Shown: positions 7,332 to 15,607 of the stretch, one piece after another
How positions within the stretch are numbered: the first letter of the stretch is position 1
Layout: the number at the start of each line of letters is the position of its first letter
NCBI GenBank assembly: GCA_025463365.1
Contig: JAOBWM010000157.1
Location: 1-42,130, forward strand
Origin: Acidimicrobiales bacterium
GTDB lineage: Bacteria > Actinomycetota > Acidimicrobiia > Acidimicrobiales > Iamiaceae
DNA: 42,130 nt
Direction: 5' to 3'
The notes under the pieces: generated by a model
Databases searched by the model: none
What the model was told of the DNA's origin: nothing
What the model saw: the letters and a program-made list of their open reading frames with translations, nothing else
Position numbers and translations under genes: made by a program

Positions 7332-8218
7332 ACCACGCCGACCAGCCCGAGCGGCGGCACCGCCGGCATCGGCGGTTGGCGCTCGTCTCCGTGCTGGGCG
7401 GGGTCGTCGGGCTCACGTTCCTGGTCGTCGGCCGGGCCCCGGCCGGGGCGGACAGCGACCTCGAGGCCCACGGCCGCAGCCTCTACCTCGAGGGCTGCGT
7501 GAGCTGCCACGGGACCAAGGGCCAGGGCGTCGGAGGCTCCGGCGGCGACAACGAGCGCGGCCCGCGGATCACCGATGCCGGTGCCGCCGGCGCCTACTAC
7601 ATGCTCTCGACCGGCCGCATGCCCCTGAACGATCCCAACGAGCAGCCGCACCGCAAGGATCCCGCCTACGGACCCAAGGACATCGACGCCCTCGTGGCCT
7701 TCGTCGCCAGCCTCGGCCACGGTCCTGCGCTGACGAAGGTCGACCTTGCCGATGCCAGCCTGGCCAACGGTGGCCTGGTGTTCCGGGCCGACTGCCAGGC
7801 CTGCCACTCGGCCTCGGGCAGCGGTGGAGCCCTCTCGTACGGAAGGGCGGCACCGAGCCTCCGCGAGGCGACCCCCGAGCAGGTGGCGGCGGCCGTGCGC
7901 TCGGGACCGGGACAGATGCCGGTGTTCGGCCAAGGCGACGTGGATCGCAAGCAGCTCCGCGACCTGGTGGCCTACGTGCAGTACCTCCGCCACCCGTCCG
8001 ACCGCGGCGGCCTGGCCATCGGCCGCGTGGGACCGGTCCCCGAGGGGTTCGTCGCCTGGTCCGTCGGCGTCGTGCTGCTCCTCGCGTGCGTGTTCTGGAT
8101 CGGCACCCGCAGCCCGATCCGCTCCCGCCCGGGCGCCAACGCTGATGCCGACGCTGATGCCGACGCAGACGCCCACACCAACGCCGACTCCGATGCCGAC
8201 GTGGGGAGCGAGCCGTGA
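7328..8218 (+). CDS. qcrC: Diheme cytochrome c subunit of menaquinol-cytochrome c reductase
   Basis: A 296-residue membrane-bound cytochrome cc that passes electrons from the Rieske protein to the CuA site of the oxidase, replacing soluble cytochrome c in actinomycetes. An N-terminal helix lies near residues 17-36. Two c-type haem motifs follow: CVSCH at 57-61 and CQACH at 156-160, with likely Met ligands in GRMPLND and GQMPVFG. A C-terminal anchor helix spans about 242-262. After it comes an acidic tail of Ala-Asp repeats encoded by a tandem GCCGACGCTGAT unit at 8141-8200; this tail is unusual and probably cytoplasmic. The start and stop overlap ctaE and qcrA by four bases each, so ctaE-qcrCAB is one operon. 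Confidence 0.93.
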   Translation: MNHADQPERRHRRHRRLALVSVLGGVVGLTFLVVGRAPAGADSDLEAHGRSLYLEGCVSCHGTKGQGVGGSGGDNERGPRITDAGAAGAYYMLSTGRMPLNDPNEQPHRKDPAYGPKDIDALVAFVASLGHGPALTKVDLADASLANGGLVFRADCQACHSASGSGGALSYGRAAPSLREATPEQVAAAVRSGPGQMPVFGQGDVDRKQLRDLVAYVQYLRHPSDRGGLAIGRVGPVPEGFVAWSVGVVLLLACVFWIGTRSPIRSRPGANADADADADADAHTNADSDADVGSEP

Positions 8219-8282
8219 CCGACCCAACCGAGCCTCCCGACCCAACCGAGCCACCCGAGCCAACCGAGCCACCCGAGCCACC
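8141..8282 (+). repeat. Low-complexity coding repeats at the qcrC/qcrA junction
   Basis: A 12-bp unit GCCGACGCTGAT (with variants) runs over 8141-8200 in the qcrC tail, and an 18-bp CCAACCGAGCCACCCGAG unit over about 8223-8282 in the qcrA head. Both code acidic stretches (Ala-Asp and Pro-Thr-Glu). Confidence 0.7.
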
Positions 8283-9228
8283 GCAAGATCGGCCCTGGGA
8301 GGACGAACCGCTCGAGCAACCCGCCGGCCCCGAGGATCCCGCCAGCGGTGCTCACGGCGCGCCCCGATCCGCCGCGACCGCCGAGGCGCTCGCCGCGACC
8401 TGCTTCCTCGCCGCCGCGCTCGCCGCCATCGGCCTCGGGGTCGTCTACTGGCAGGGCGGCCAGACCCAGCTCGAGGGCCTGCTCCTCGCGGTGGCGACCG
8501 GCGGCATCGGCGTGGGCATCGTCGTGTGGGCCAAGCGCTTCATGCCCGACGAGGAGGTGATCGAGGAGCGCGAGCCGCTGGCCTCGAGCGAGGAGGAGAT
8601 CGCCGAGTTCAACGCCGACTTCGTCCATGGTGAGCAGAGCCTCGTGGGGCGCCGCATCCTCGTTGGCTCGCTGGGCGCCGCGCTCGCCGCGCTCGGCGCC
8701 GCCCTCTTGTTCCCGATCCGCTCGCTCGGCCCTCGCCCCGGGCGGGGCCTGAAGGAGACGGCCTACGCCAAGGCCAAGGGCCGCCGTCGAGGGATCCGCC
8801 TGGTGCGCGCCGACGGCGGCCCGATCAAGCCCGCCGAGCTCCCGGTCGACGGAGTCCTCACGGCCTTCCCCGAAGACCACACGCACGACGGGGACGCCCC
8901 CACCCTCCTCATCCGGACCCGCGCCTCGCAGAAGCTCGAACTGCAGCACGGTCGCGCCGCCTGGGTCGTCGACGGGATCGTGGCCTACTCCAAGCTGTGC
9001 ACCCACGTCGGCTGTCCGGTCGGGCTCTACCAGGCCGGCGAAGGGCTCCTGCTGTGCCCGTGCCACCAGAGCACCTTCAACGTCTTGAAGGGGGCCGAGC
9101 CCATCTTCGGCCCAGCGACGCGGCCCCTCCCCCAGCTCCCCCTCGCGGTGGACGACGAGGGCTACCTGATCGCCACCGCCGACTTCTCCGCGCCCGTCGG
9201 CCCGGGCTTCTGGGACCGGGACCGGTAG
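8215..9228 (+). CDS. qcrA: Rieske iron-sulfur subunit of menaquinol-cytochrome c reductase
   Basis: A 337-residue actinomycete-type Rieske protein, longer than the mitochondrial form because it has three N-terminal helices (near residues 55-80, 84-104 and 143-163). The [2Fe-2S] site is complete: box I CTHVGC at 262-267 and box II CPCH at 281-284, giving ligands Cys262, His264, Cys281, His284 and a disulfide pair Cys267/Cys283. The first ~25 residues are a Pro-Thr-Glu repeat (PTEPPE) coded by 18-bp tandem copies, which is odd and abuts the acidic repeat at the end of qcrC. The GTG at 8215 overlaps the qcrC stop by four bases. It oxidises menaquinol at the QcrB Qo site and hands the electron to QcrC. 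Confidence 0.94.
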   Translation: MTDPTEPPDPTEPPEPTEPPEPPQDRPWEDEPLEQPAGPEDPASGAHGAPRSAATAEALAATCFLAAALAAIGLGVVYWQGGQTQLEGLLLAVATGGIGVGIVVWAKRFMPDEEVIEEREPLASSEEEIAEFNADFVHGEQSLVGRRILVGSLGAALAALGAALLFPIRSLGPRPGRGLKETAYAKAKGRRRGIRLVRADGGPIKPAELPVDGVLTAFPEDHTHDGDAPTLLIRTRASQKLELQHGRAAWVVDGIVAYSKLCTHVGCPVGLYQAGEGLLLCPCHQSTFNVLKGAEPIFGPATRPLPQLPLAVDDEGYLIATADFSAPVGPGFWDRDR

Positions 9229-9231
9229 GCG

Positions 9232-10728
9232 ATGAGCGCGCAGAGCCCGCCCCGTGGCCCGACCGTCCCGCGCACGCGCGCCAAGAAGGCGGCCGGCCGT
9301 ACGGCGACCTTCCGGGGCGCCCGGTGGGTCGATGAGCGCATCGGTGGAGCGAAGTTCGCCCGGACCGCGCTCAACAAGGTGTTCCCCGATCACTGGTCGT
9401 TCATGATCGGCGAGCTCGCGCTCTATTGCTTCGTCACCCTGCTGCTCACCGGCACGTACCTCACGTTCTTCTTCGATCCGAGCACCGAGACCACCACGTA
9501 CCACGGTTCGTACGCACCGCTGCGAGGGGTCGAGATGACGAGGGCGTACCGGTCGGCCCTCGAACTTTCCTTCGACGTGCGCGCTGGGCTCGTCATGCGC
9601 CAGATCCACCACTGGGCCGCGCTGCTCTTCTTGGCCACGATCGTCGTCCACCTCGCCCGCGTCTTCTTCACCGGCGCGTTCCGCAAGCCGCGCGAGCTCA
9701 ACTGGATCATCGGCGTCACCTTGCTGACGCTTGCCATCTTCAACGGCTTCGCCGGCTACTCCCTGCTCGACGACCAGCTCTCGGGCACCGGCCTCCGCAT
9801 CGCCTACTCGATCGCCCTCTCGATCCCGCTGGTGGGCACGTGGGTGACATCGCTGCTCTTCGGCGGTGAGTTCCCGGGCGCAGACATCATCGAGCGGCTG
9901 TACGTCATCCACATCCTGCTGATCCCGGCGGCCATCACCGTGCTGCTCGCCGGTCACCTCTACCTGGTGGTGCGCCAGAAGCACACCCAGTTCCCGGGGC
10001 CGGGCCGCCGCGAGGACAACGTGGTCGGCGAACGGATGTGGCCGACGTACGCAGCCAAGGCGGTGGGCCTGCTGTTCCTCACCGTGTCGGTGCTGAGCAT
10101 GCTGGGGGGCCTGGTGCAGATCAACCCGATCTGGGTCTTCGGCCCGTTCGATCCCGCGCAAGTGTCGTCGGCGAGCCAGCCCGACTGGTACATGGGTTGG
10201 CTCGACGGTGCGCTGCGGATCATGCCGGGGTGGGAGATCCGCGCCTTCGGGTTCTCGATCCCGAACCCGTTCTTCCCCGCGGTGCTGCTCGCCGGGCTCA
10301 CGTTCGGCCTGCTGTACGCGTGGCCGTTCCTGGAGGCCCGCGTCACGGGCGATCACGACCTCCACCACCTCGACGACCGGCCTCGGCAGCGGCCGGTCCG
10401 CACCGCGTTGGGCGTCGCCACGATCAGCTTCTACGCGATCTGCTTCCTCGGCGGCGCTTCGGACGTGTTGTCCACCACCTTCGGCCTTTCGGTCAACGCG
10501 GTGCTGTGGACCATGCGGTTCGCCCTCTTCATCGTCCCCCCGATCATGGCGTGGGCGACCTACCGGCTGTGCAAGGAGCTGTCGGCGCGCGACGGCGTGC
10601 CCACCGCCAGCCAGGTCGACTGGCGGGAGATCCCCCACCGGCTCCGCCATGGCTCCGGGCCCGATGACGGCGACGCGGACGAGAACGAAGACGACGACGA
10701 CCCGGCTGCTGCACCTGCAGCCAGCTGA
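9232..10728 (+). CDS. qcrB: Cytochrome b subunit of menaquinol-cytochrome c reductase
   Basis: A 498-residue cytochrome b with fused N- and C-terminal parts, the quinol-oxidising core of complex III. Two haem b ligand pairs are visible: His126 and His140 (14 apart) in HHWAALLFLATIVVHLARVF, and His227 and His242 (15 apart) in YVIHILLIPAAITVLLAGHL. The 15-residue spacing of the second pair resembles cytochrome b6 and other actinomycete QcrB rather than mitochondrial cytochrome b. The Qo-site region follows as PDWYMGW near residue 321. The hydrophilic tail ends in Asp/Glu-rich sequence. The ATG at 9232 comes three bases after the qcrA stop. It is the target family of QcrB inhibitors known from mycobacteria. 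Confidence 0.95.
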   Translation: MSAQSPPRGPTVPRTRAKKAAGRTATFRGARWVDERIGGAKFARTALNKVFPDHWSFMIGELALYCFVTLLLTGTYLTFFFDPSTETTTYHGSYAPLRGVEMTRAYRSALELSFDVRAGLVMRQIHHWAALLFLATIVVHLARVFFTGAFRKPRELNWIIGVTLLTLAIFNGFAGYSLLDDQLSGTGLRIAYSIALSIPLVGTWVTSLLFGGEFPGADIIERLYVIHILLIPAAITVLLAGHLYLVVRQKHTQFPGPGRREDNVVGERMWPTYAAKAVGLLFLTVSVLSMLGGLVQINPIWVFGPFDPAQVSSASQPDWYMGWLDGALRIMPGWEIRAFGFSIPNPFFPAVLLAGLTFGLLYAWPFLEARVTGDHDLHHLDDRPRQRPVRTALGVATISFYAICFLGGASDVLSTTFGLSVNAVLWTMRFALFIVPPIMAWATYRLCKELSARDGVPTASQVDWREIPHRLRHGSGPDDGDADENEDDDDPAAAPAAS

Positions 10729-10790
10729 GCGCTCCGCACCCGCAGCCACAAGCGCAGCCGCAGCCGCAGCCGCAACCCAGCCGGAAGGCC

Positions 10791-11240
10791 TCAGCGGCGG
10801 TGGCGGGACTGGCGGGCGAAGCCGGCGACCGACACGGCCAGCACCGTCGCGCCAGGGACGAGGAACCACGTGCCGATCAGCAAGCCGTTGAGGGCGAGGG
10901 CGAGGCCGAGTCCGATGCCGACGGGCCACGGACTGGCCTCGGGCAGGTACATCGCCGCCTCGCCGTGCTCGGTGTCGTCGGGCCCGGCCCGCTCGAACCG
11001 CCGGGCGTTGCGCCAGAGGAACACCCCGCACCACAGCGCCAGGATCGACGCGGTCACGAGCATGACCGTGCCGGCGTGCTCCTTCGACGTCGCCCCATAG
11101 ATGATCGCCGCGGCGCCGATGAAGAGCCCGACGGCCACGAACAGGCGCCAGGGCACCTGGCCGTCCACCAGGATCTGACCGCGGTCGTCGACCTCGGTCA
11201 CGTCGGGACCCGGCTCGGTCTCGTCGGCCTCGGATGCCAC
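10791..11240 (-). CDS. ctaF: Cytochrome c oxidase subunit IV, actinobacterial type
   Basis: A 149-residue protein with four predicted helices: VPWRLFVAVGLFIGAAAIIYG near residues 29-49, TVMLVTASILALWCGVFLW near 58-76, then VGIGLGLALALNGLLIG and a last helix near 127-143. This order and the conserved SPWPVG turn fit the actinobacterial subunit IV (CtaF), a structural part of the bc1-aa3 supercomplex with no redox centre. The GTG start at 11240 lies one base after the ctaD stop, so it is translated as the last gene of ctaC-ctaD-ctaF. It converges on qcrB across a 62-bp gap rich in CGCAGC hexamers with no clear terminator. Confidence 0.88.
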   Translation of the reverse strand: MASEADETEPGPDVTEVDDRGQILVDGQVPWRLFVAVGLFIGAAAIIYGATSKEHAGTVMLVTASILALWCGVFLWRNARRFERAGPDDTEHGEAAMYLPEASPWPVGIGLGLALALNGLLIGTWFLVPGATVLAVSVAGFARQSRHRR

Positions 11241-11241
11241 G

Positions 11242-12924
11242 TCAGTGTCCCCGCGACGTGTGCTCGGGGTGCATCTGGTCCCACAGCGGCCGGTTGGAGC
11301 GGATGGGTGGGAGCTCGCCGTCGAAGTTGTGGGGGGACGGCGGCGAGGCCGTGGCCCATTCGAGGGTGTGGCCTTCCCACGGGTTGTCGCCGGCGATCGC
11401 GCCCCGACCCTGCTTGAGGGTCCGCCACACGTTCCACAGGAACGGGAACGTCGACAGCCCGAGGATCGCGGCTCCGATCGTGGACACCCGGTTCAGCGTG
11501 GTGAAGCCGTCCGACGCGCGGTAGTCGGCCACCCGCCGTGGCATCCCCTCCAATCCGAGGATGTGCTGCACGAAGAAGGTGAGGTGGAACCCCACGAGGG
11601 TCAGCCAGAAGTGCAGCTTCCCGAGGCCCTCGTGCAACAGGCGACCGGTGACCTTCGGGAACCAGTAGTAGATGCCGCCGTAGAGCGCGAACACCGAACC
11701 GCCGAACAGCACGTAGTGCATGTGGGCAACGACGAAGTAGCTGTCGGTGACGTGGAAGTCGATCGGGGCGGCGGCCAGCATCACCCCGGTGACTCCGCCC
11801 AACACGAACGTGCCGATGAAGCCGACGCAGAACAACAGCGCGGTGTCGAAGGTGATGCGGCCGCCCCACATCGTGCCGATCCAGTTGAAGATCTTCACGC
11901 CCGTCGGCACCGCTATCAGCATCGAGAAACCGGTGAAGAAGGGCAGCAGCACGGCGCCCGTGGCGAACATGTGGTGGGCCCAGACGCCGACAGAAAGCGC
12001 GGCGATCGAGATGGTCGCGAAGACGAGCCCCGCGTAGCCGAACACCGGTCGGCGCGAGAACACCGGGAGGATCTCGGTGACGACGCCGAAGTACGGCAGG
12101 ACGAGGATGTACACCTCGGGATGCCCGAAGAACCAGAACAGGTGCTGCCACAGCACGGGCACGCCGCCGTTGGCGTGGTCGAAGATGTGGGCGCCGAGGT
12201 GACGATCAGCGAACAACATCGCGCCGGCCGAGGTGAGCACCGGGAAGGCGATCAGGACGAGCAGGCTGGTGACGAGCATGTTCCAGGTGAAGATGGGCAT
12301 CCGGAACATCGTCATCCCAGGCGCCCGCATCGAGATCACCGTCGCCACGATGTTCACGCCGGTGAGCACGCCCGACAAGCCGGTGAGGACGATGGCCAGC
12401 AGCCACAGGTCGGCCCCGGGCGAGGGCGATCGCACCACCGACGAGAGCGGCGTGTAGCCGGTCCAGCCGAAGTCGGCCGGGCCGTCCGAGGTGAGGAAGC
12501 CGGCCAGCATCGTGAGCCCACCGAACAGGTAGAACCAGTAGCTCAAGGCGTTGAGCCGGGGGAACGCCATGTCCCTGGCCCCGATCTGGAGGGGCACGAA
12601 GTAGTTGGCCAGGCCGAAGGCGAACGGGCCGAGGAACAGGAACAACATGATGCTGCCGTGCATCGTGAACAGCTCGTTGTAGCGACCTTCGCCGACGACC
12701 TGGGTGCCCGGGGCCCACAGCTCGGCCCGGATCAGCTCGGCGAGGGCGCCGCCAACCAGGAAGAAGGCGTACGCGGTCACCATGTACGCGATGCCGATGC
12801 GCTTGTGGTCCGTGGTGGTCAAGAAGCCGAGCAGTCCACGCGCCGGGCGCGACCCGGTGTCCTCTTCGAAGATGGCGGCTCGGTCGAGCGGCTCCGGCGA
12901 CGCCCGCGGGGCGACGACGGTCAT
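11242..12924 (-). CDS. ctaD: Cytochrome c oxidase subunit I
   Basis: A 560-residue haem-copper oxidase subunit I, the site of oxygen reduction and proton pumping. Twelve helices are expected. Key motifs are present: [11 protein letters not shown] with the low-spin haem a ligand (near residues 86-96), HPEVYIL at 268-274 with the CuB histidine cross-linked to Tyr272, WAHHMFATG near 315, and [11 protein letters not shown] near 405 carrying the haem a and a3 histidines. The His-Pro-Glu-Val-Tyr motif marks an A-type oxidase. The ATG at 12924 overlaps the ctaC stop by four bases. An in-frame upstream extension to 13527 only shadows ctaC and was not used. Confidence 0.96.
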   Translation of the reverse strand: MTVVAPRASPEPLDRAAIFEEDTGSRPARGLLGFLTTTDHKRIGIAYMVTAYAFFLVGGALAELIRAELWAPGTQVVGEGRYNELFTMHGSIMLFLFLGPFAFGLANYFVPLQIGARDMAFPRLNALSYWFYLFGGLTMLAGFLTSDGPADFGWTGYTPLSSVVRSPSPGADLWLLAIVLTGLSGVLTGVNIVATVISMRAPGMTMFRMPIFTWNMLVTSLLVLIAFPVLTSAGAMLFADRHLGAHIFDHANGGVPVLWQHLFWFFGHPEVYILVLPYFGVVTEILPVFSRRPVFGYAGLVFATISIAALSVGVWAHHMFATGAVLLPFFTGFSMLIAVPTGVKIFNWIGTMWGGRITFDTALLFCVGFIGTFVLGGVTGVMLAAAPIDFHVTDSYFVVAHMHYVLFGGSVFALYGGIYYWFPKVTGRLLHEGLGKLHFWLTLVGFHLTFFVQHILGLEGMPRRVADYRASDGFTTLNRVSTIGAAILGLSTFPFLWNVWRTLKQGRGAIAGDNPWEGHTLEWATASPPSPHNFDGELPPIRSNRPLWDQMHPEHTSRGH

Positions 12925-13667
12925 GATCCGGTGCCCTTGTGGTCGGCGAGCCATGTCTTGAACTCCGCCATGGGCACGACCTTCACGGCGAACCACATCT
13001 TCCAGTGGTCGAGGCCGCAGAACTCCGCACAGCGCCCGACGTAGGTCCCGGCGCGGTTCGGGGTGACGGTGATCTCGTTGCGCACGCCGGGGATGAGGTC
13101 CCGCTTGGACAAGAAGTCGGGCACCCAGAACGAGTGGTCCACGTCCTTGGCGACGAGCCGCAGGTTCGAGGGAGCACCCACCGGGAGCACGAGCTCGGGC
13201 TTGCCGCCCGGGTCGGCGTCGACCGTGAACCCCTGGCCGACGTAGCGGAACCGCCACCCCCACTGGAACCCGATGACCTCGACGCGCACGGCTGGCCGGG
13301 CCGACACCTTGGTGACCTCCTCCTGGGTCCGCACGCTGAAGAAGAACAGGACCGCGACGATCAGCACCGGGACGGCGGTGTAGGCGATCTCCATCGGGAT
13401 GTTGTACGGCCGCTGGTTCGGGATGTCGTCGTCGCCGGGACGCCGGCGATAGCGGATGACGACGATCCCGAGGAGGATCCACACGAGCGCCGCCACCGCG
13501 ACCGCCGCGACGAAGAAGCCGCTCCACAGGTGGCCGATGCGGGACCCTTCGTCGCTCGCCGGGTCCGGGGCGCCGAACCGAGGCAGATCACACCCGGTCA
13601 GGACCGACGCCGCGAGGAGCGATCCGGCGGTCCAGCTCACCAGCGATCGCATGCGGCGCGTAGCCAT
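12921..13667 (-). CDS. ctaC: Cytochrome c oxidase subunit II
   Basis: A 248-residue subunit II that takes electrons from QcrC at a binuclear CuA centre outside the membrane. A lipoprotein-like signal is visible ([10 protein letters not shown], the Cys about 25 residues in), followed by two helices near 45-70 and 92-110 and a cupredoxin domain. The CuA site is complete: Cys213, Cys217, His221 and Met224 in [12 protein letters not shown], with the earlier His in VDHSFWVP. The aromatic stretch [10 protein letters not shown] is also diagnostic. The start is ATG 13667 because TACGGT lies 6 bases upstream; an in-frame GTG at 13694 would place that box inside the gene. It heads the ctaC-ctaD-ctaF operon. 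Confidence 0.94.
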   Translation of the reverse strand: MATRRMRSLVSWTAGSLLAASVLTGCDLPRFGAPDPASDEGSRIGHLWSGFFVAAVAVAALVWILLGIVVIRYRRRPGDDDIPNQRPYNIPMEIAYTAVPVLIVAVLFFFSVRTQEEVTKVSARPAVRVEVIGFQWGWRFRYVGQGFTVDADPGGKPELVLPVGAPSNLRLVAKDVDHSFWVPDFLSKRDLIPGVRNEITVTPNRAGTYVGRCAEFCGLDHWKMWFAVKVVPMAEFKTWLADHKGTGS

Positions 13668-13673
13668 GCGCCG

Positions 13674-13679
13674 ACCGTA
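13674..13679 (-). promoter_or_regulatory. -10 box TACGGT that sets the ctaC start
   Basis: Minus-strand TACGGT ends 6 bases before the ATG at 13667. This decides between ATG 13667 and GTG 13694. Confidence 0.55.
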
Positions 13680-13798
13680 CCCGCGGGATTGCACCGGGCG
13701 AAGACCTTCCGGATGATCGCCGACCTGGTGATCCTGCGCGCCTCACCCGTTCTCGTGAACTCTCGTCTTGAATTCAGACATCGGGCCGCCGACGTCGG

Positions 13799-13804
13799 TA
13801 GATT
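13799..13804 (+). promoter_or_regulatory. -10 box TAGATT for a leaderless STAS gene
   Basis: TAGATT ends 7 bases before the GTG at 13812; no Shine-Dalgarno sequence is present. Confidence 0.52.
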
Positions 13805-13811
13805 CGCCTTC

Positions 13812-14144
13812 GTGTCAGATGACGTAGCCCGCACGGCCCTTCTCGACCTCGTCGTCGATCCCGGTCCGATCACCACGATCAGCTTGACGGGAGATCTGGA
13901 CCCGGCAACGGCGCCGTTGCTCGACGACGCGCTGGGCACGATCGTCGCCGATGAGGCGGTCGGTCGGGTCGTCCTCGACCTCGCCGGACTGTCGTTCCTC
14001 GACTCGTCGGGCCTGCGTTCGTTCGTGACCGCCCGCGAGGCCCTGTCGGGACGCGGGGCGGACCTCGCCCTGCGGCGCCCCTCGGCCAACATCCGCCGCT
14101 TGCTCGACATCACGGGCCTCGGCGAGGTCATCGACGTCGAGTAG
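13812..14144 (+). CDS. STAS-domain anti-sigma factor antagonist (SpoIIAA/RsbV-like)
   Basis: A 110-residue single STAS domain. It begins with the strand ITTISLTGDLDPATAPLL near residues 20-37 and carries the phosphorylation loop LSFLDSSGLRSF with Asp64-Ser65-Ser66-Gly67. In RsbV/SpoIIAA proteins the serine of this DSSG loop is phosphorylated by an RsbW kinase, and the unphosphorylated form frees the sigma factor. It converges on a SigB/SigF-type sigma gene whose partner anti-sigma lies beyond, so the three are the parts of a partner switch. The GTG start fits a -10 box 7 bases upstream. It differs from the second STAS gene at 40765, which has lost the serines. Confidence 0.87.
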   Translation: MSDDVARTALLDLVVDPGPITTISLTGDLDPATAPLLDDALGTIVADEAVGRVVLDLAGLSFLDSSGLRSFVTAREALSGRGADLALRRPSANIRRLLDITGLGEVIDVE

Positions 14145-14146
14145 CC

Positions 14147-14186
14147 CCGACGCTGGTTGTGCGTCGGCCGGGCCCTCGTCGGCCCG
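14147..14186. terminator. Two stem-loops between convergent STAS and sigma genes
   Basis: CCGACGC pairs with GCGTCGG (14147-14167), then CGGGCC with GGCCCG (14169-14186). They fill the gap between two converging genes and could end transcripts from both sides. No T-run. Confidence 0.5.
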
Positions 14187-14193
14187 CCCGGGA

Positions 14194-14997
14194 TCAGGGA
14201 GCCGCGGTTGAGCGGTCGTCGCCCGGTTCCACGTCGTCATCTCCGACGATGCCGTCGAGCTCGCCGATCCGACTGCGTAGGTCGACGAGGATCTTGCGCA
14301 GCAGCCGGGAGAGGTACGACTGGCTCACGCCGATGCGCTGGGCGATCTCGTCCTGGCCGAGCCGTTCGAAGAACCGCAGGCGGATGACCTCACGGGAGCG
14401 CTCGTCGAGCTGATCGAGGAGCTGGGCCACCAGCAAGCGGTCGTCCGTGCGGCCGAACCCGATGTCCGACACGCTCAACAGGTCGTCGGCATCGACCACC
14501 GAGCCGTCGTCGTTGGTGCGGGTGATGCCGCCGGCGGTCCTCGCCCCGCCCGCCTCGACGGCTTCGAGCACCTCGTCGACGGTGGCGTCGAGGGCGCCGG
14601 CCAGCTCTGCGATCGATGGGGCGCGGCCGAGGCGGTGCGTCAGCTCCTCCTCCCGCTTCCGCAACGCGAGGTGGCGCTCCTGCGCGGCGCGTGGCGGCCG
14701 GACCGCCCACGCCTTGTCGCGCAGCGTGCGCTTGAGCTCACCGTCCATCGTGCGGCTGGCGAAGGTGGCGAAGGTGACGCCCTGCTCGGGGTCGAAGCGG
14801 TCGACGGCTCGCACCATCGCGAGGAGCGCGGTCTGGCGGAGGTCGTCGACCGGGATGCCCCGCGATCGATACCGGCGGGCGAACCGGTCGGCGAGGTGAC
14901 GGTGATCCTCGACGATGTCGTTGCGCAGCCGACGGTCTCCGGTGGCCCGGTAGTCACGGAAGATCTGGAGCGGATCGACCGTGTCGCCGCCGCTCAC
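14194..14997 (-). CDS. RNA polymerase sigma factor, SigB/SigF/WhiG-like group
   Basis: A 267-residue sigma-70 family factor with regions 2, 3 and 4 but no region 1.1, the form of stress and development sigma factors. Region 2 has GIPVDDLRQTALLAMVRAVDRFDPEQGVTFATFA near residues 41-74. Region 3 contains HRLGRAPSIAELAGAL. Region 4 has LDERSREVIRLRFFERLGQDEIAQRIGVSQSYLSRLLRKIL near 208-248, with an intact helix-turn-helix. The GTG start overlaps the RsbW-like stop by four bases, so the sigma factor and its likely inhibitor are translated together. The promoter it reads is unknown; SigB/SigF factors often use GTTT...GGGTA. Confidence 0.9.
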   Translation of the reverse strand: MSGGDTVDPLQIFRDYRATGDRRLRNDIVEDHRHLADRFARRYRSRGIPVDDLRQTALLAMVRAVDRFDPEQGVTFATFASRTMDGELKRTLRDKAWAVRPPRAAQERHLALRKREEELTHRLGRAPSIAELAGALDATVDEVLEAVEAGGARTAGGITRTNDDGSVVDADDLLSVSDIGFGRTDDRLLVAQLLDQLDERSREVIRLRFFERLGQDEIAQRIGVSQSYLSRLLRKILVDLRSRIGELDGIVGDDDVEPGDDRSTAAP

Positions 14998-15377
14998 GAC
15001 CCTGTGGTGGGGGGTCGCTTCGTGAACCGGAACACCCGGTCGTCGCCGTCGATGCCGATCTCGTGACCCGCGGCGACGAGACCGAGCAGATCGATCGCGA
15101 CCGGGTGCATCGGTGGTGGCTCGCCGGCCCCTTCCACCCGTCCGGTGACGACGAGCTCCTGCCCGTCGACCTCGAAGCGCAGATCGAGCGTCGAGTCGGG
15201 ACCGCAGCCGTCGATCGCCGCGGCGGCGAGCTCGTCCACCGCGATCCGAAGGTCCTCGATGTCTTGGAGCGTGAAGGGCAACTCGGCCGCCAACGAGGCC
15301 ACGGCCACGCGCGCGACCCGAAGCAGGCGGGGGTCGGCGGGCAGGCGGAGCTCGGCATGGCGATGATCGGTGCGCAT
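14994..15377 (-). CDS. RsbW-like anti-sigma factor with degenerate ATP site
   Basis: A 127-residue protein with the HATPase (GHKL) fold of the RsbW/SpoIIAB group, coupled to the sigma gene by a four-base overlap. The N box reads AVDELAAAAIDG: Glu49 is kept but the magnesium-binding asparagine expected four residues later is Ala53. The glycine-rich G1 and G2 boxes seen in the two other RsbW-like proteins of this window (GRGLLIV and GRGLVIV) are also missing. It may therefore bind the sigma factor but not phosphorylate STAS proteins. The ATG at 15377 has a strong Shine-Dalgarno, GAAGGGA, 6 bases upstream; a TTG at 15380 is possible but less likely. Confidence 0.75.
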   Translation of the reverse strand: MRTDHRHAELRLPADPRLLRVARVAVASLAAELPFTLQDIEDLRIAVDELAAAAIDGCGPDSTLDLRFEVDGQELVVTGRVEGAGEPPPMHPVAIDLLGLVAAGHEIGIDGDDRVFRFTKRPPTTGS

Positions 15378-15407
15378 CAACGGTCCCTTCGGCGCGGTCG
15401 GAGGGCG

Positions 15408-15413
15408 ACCCTA
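15408..15413 (-). promoter_or_regulatory. -10 box TAGGGT for the anti-sigma/sigma operon
   Basis: Minus-strand TAGGGT with a predicted start near 15401 gives a ~24-base leader holding GAAGGGA (15384-15390). This is one of the few clearly leadered genes here. Confidence 0.42.
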
Positions 15414-15521
15414 GGGCAGCCCCGCGTTCGGCCCTTCCTGCCCCCGATCCCGGCGCATCAGACCAGATCGGCCATGCGTTCGGGTGACGAAGCAGGCGCG
15501 TCACCTGGGCCCGGACGCGCC

Positions 15522-15551
15522 ACCGCCCCCGACGTCGTTGTCGGAGGCGGT
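15522..15551. terminator. Strong stem-loop after the fatty-acyl-AMP ligase gene
   Basis: Twelve-base arms (ACCGCCCCCGAC and GTCGGAGGCGGT) pair with one mismatch around GTCGTT. It lies 57-86 bases beyond the ligase stop on the minus strand. No T-run. Confidence 0.5.
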
Positions 15552-15607
15552 GCGGGGCGAGCGCCAACGGGGCGCCACCGAAGCGGGCCGGAGCAGGCGG
15601 CGGGGGG

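Noticed and set aside
7972-11034. A 1020-codon minus-strand frame opposite qcrA and qcrB
   Set aside because: It is antisense to genes with intact Rieske and haem motifs and has no recognisable domain.
11245-13044. A 599-codon plus-strand frame opposite ctaD
   Set aside because: Antisense shadow of the oxidase subunit I and II genes; product is His/Arg/Glu-rich and unlike any family I know.
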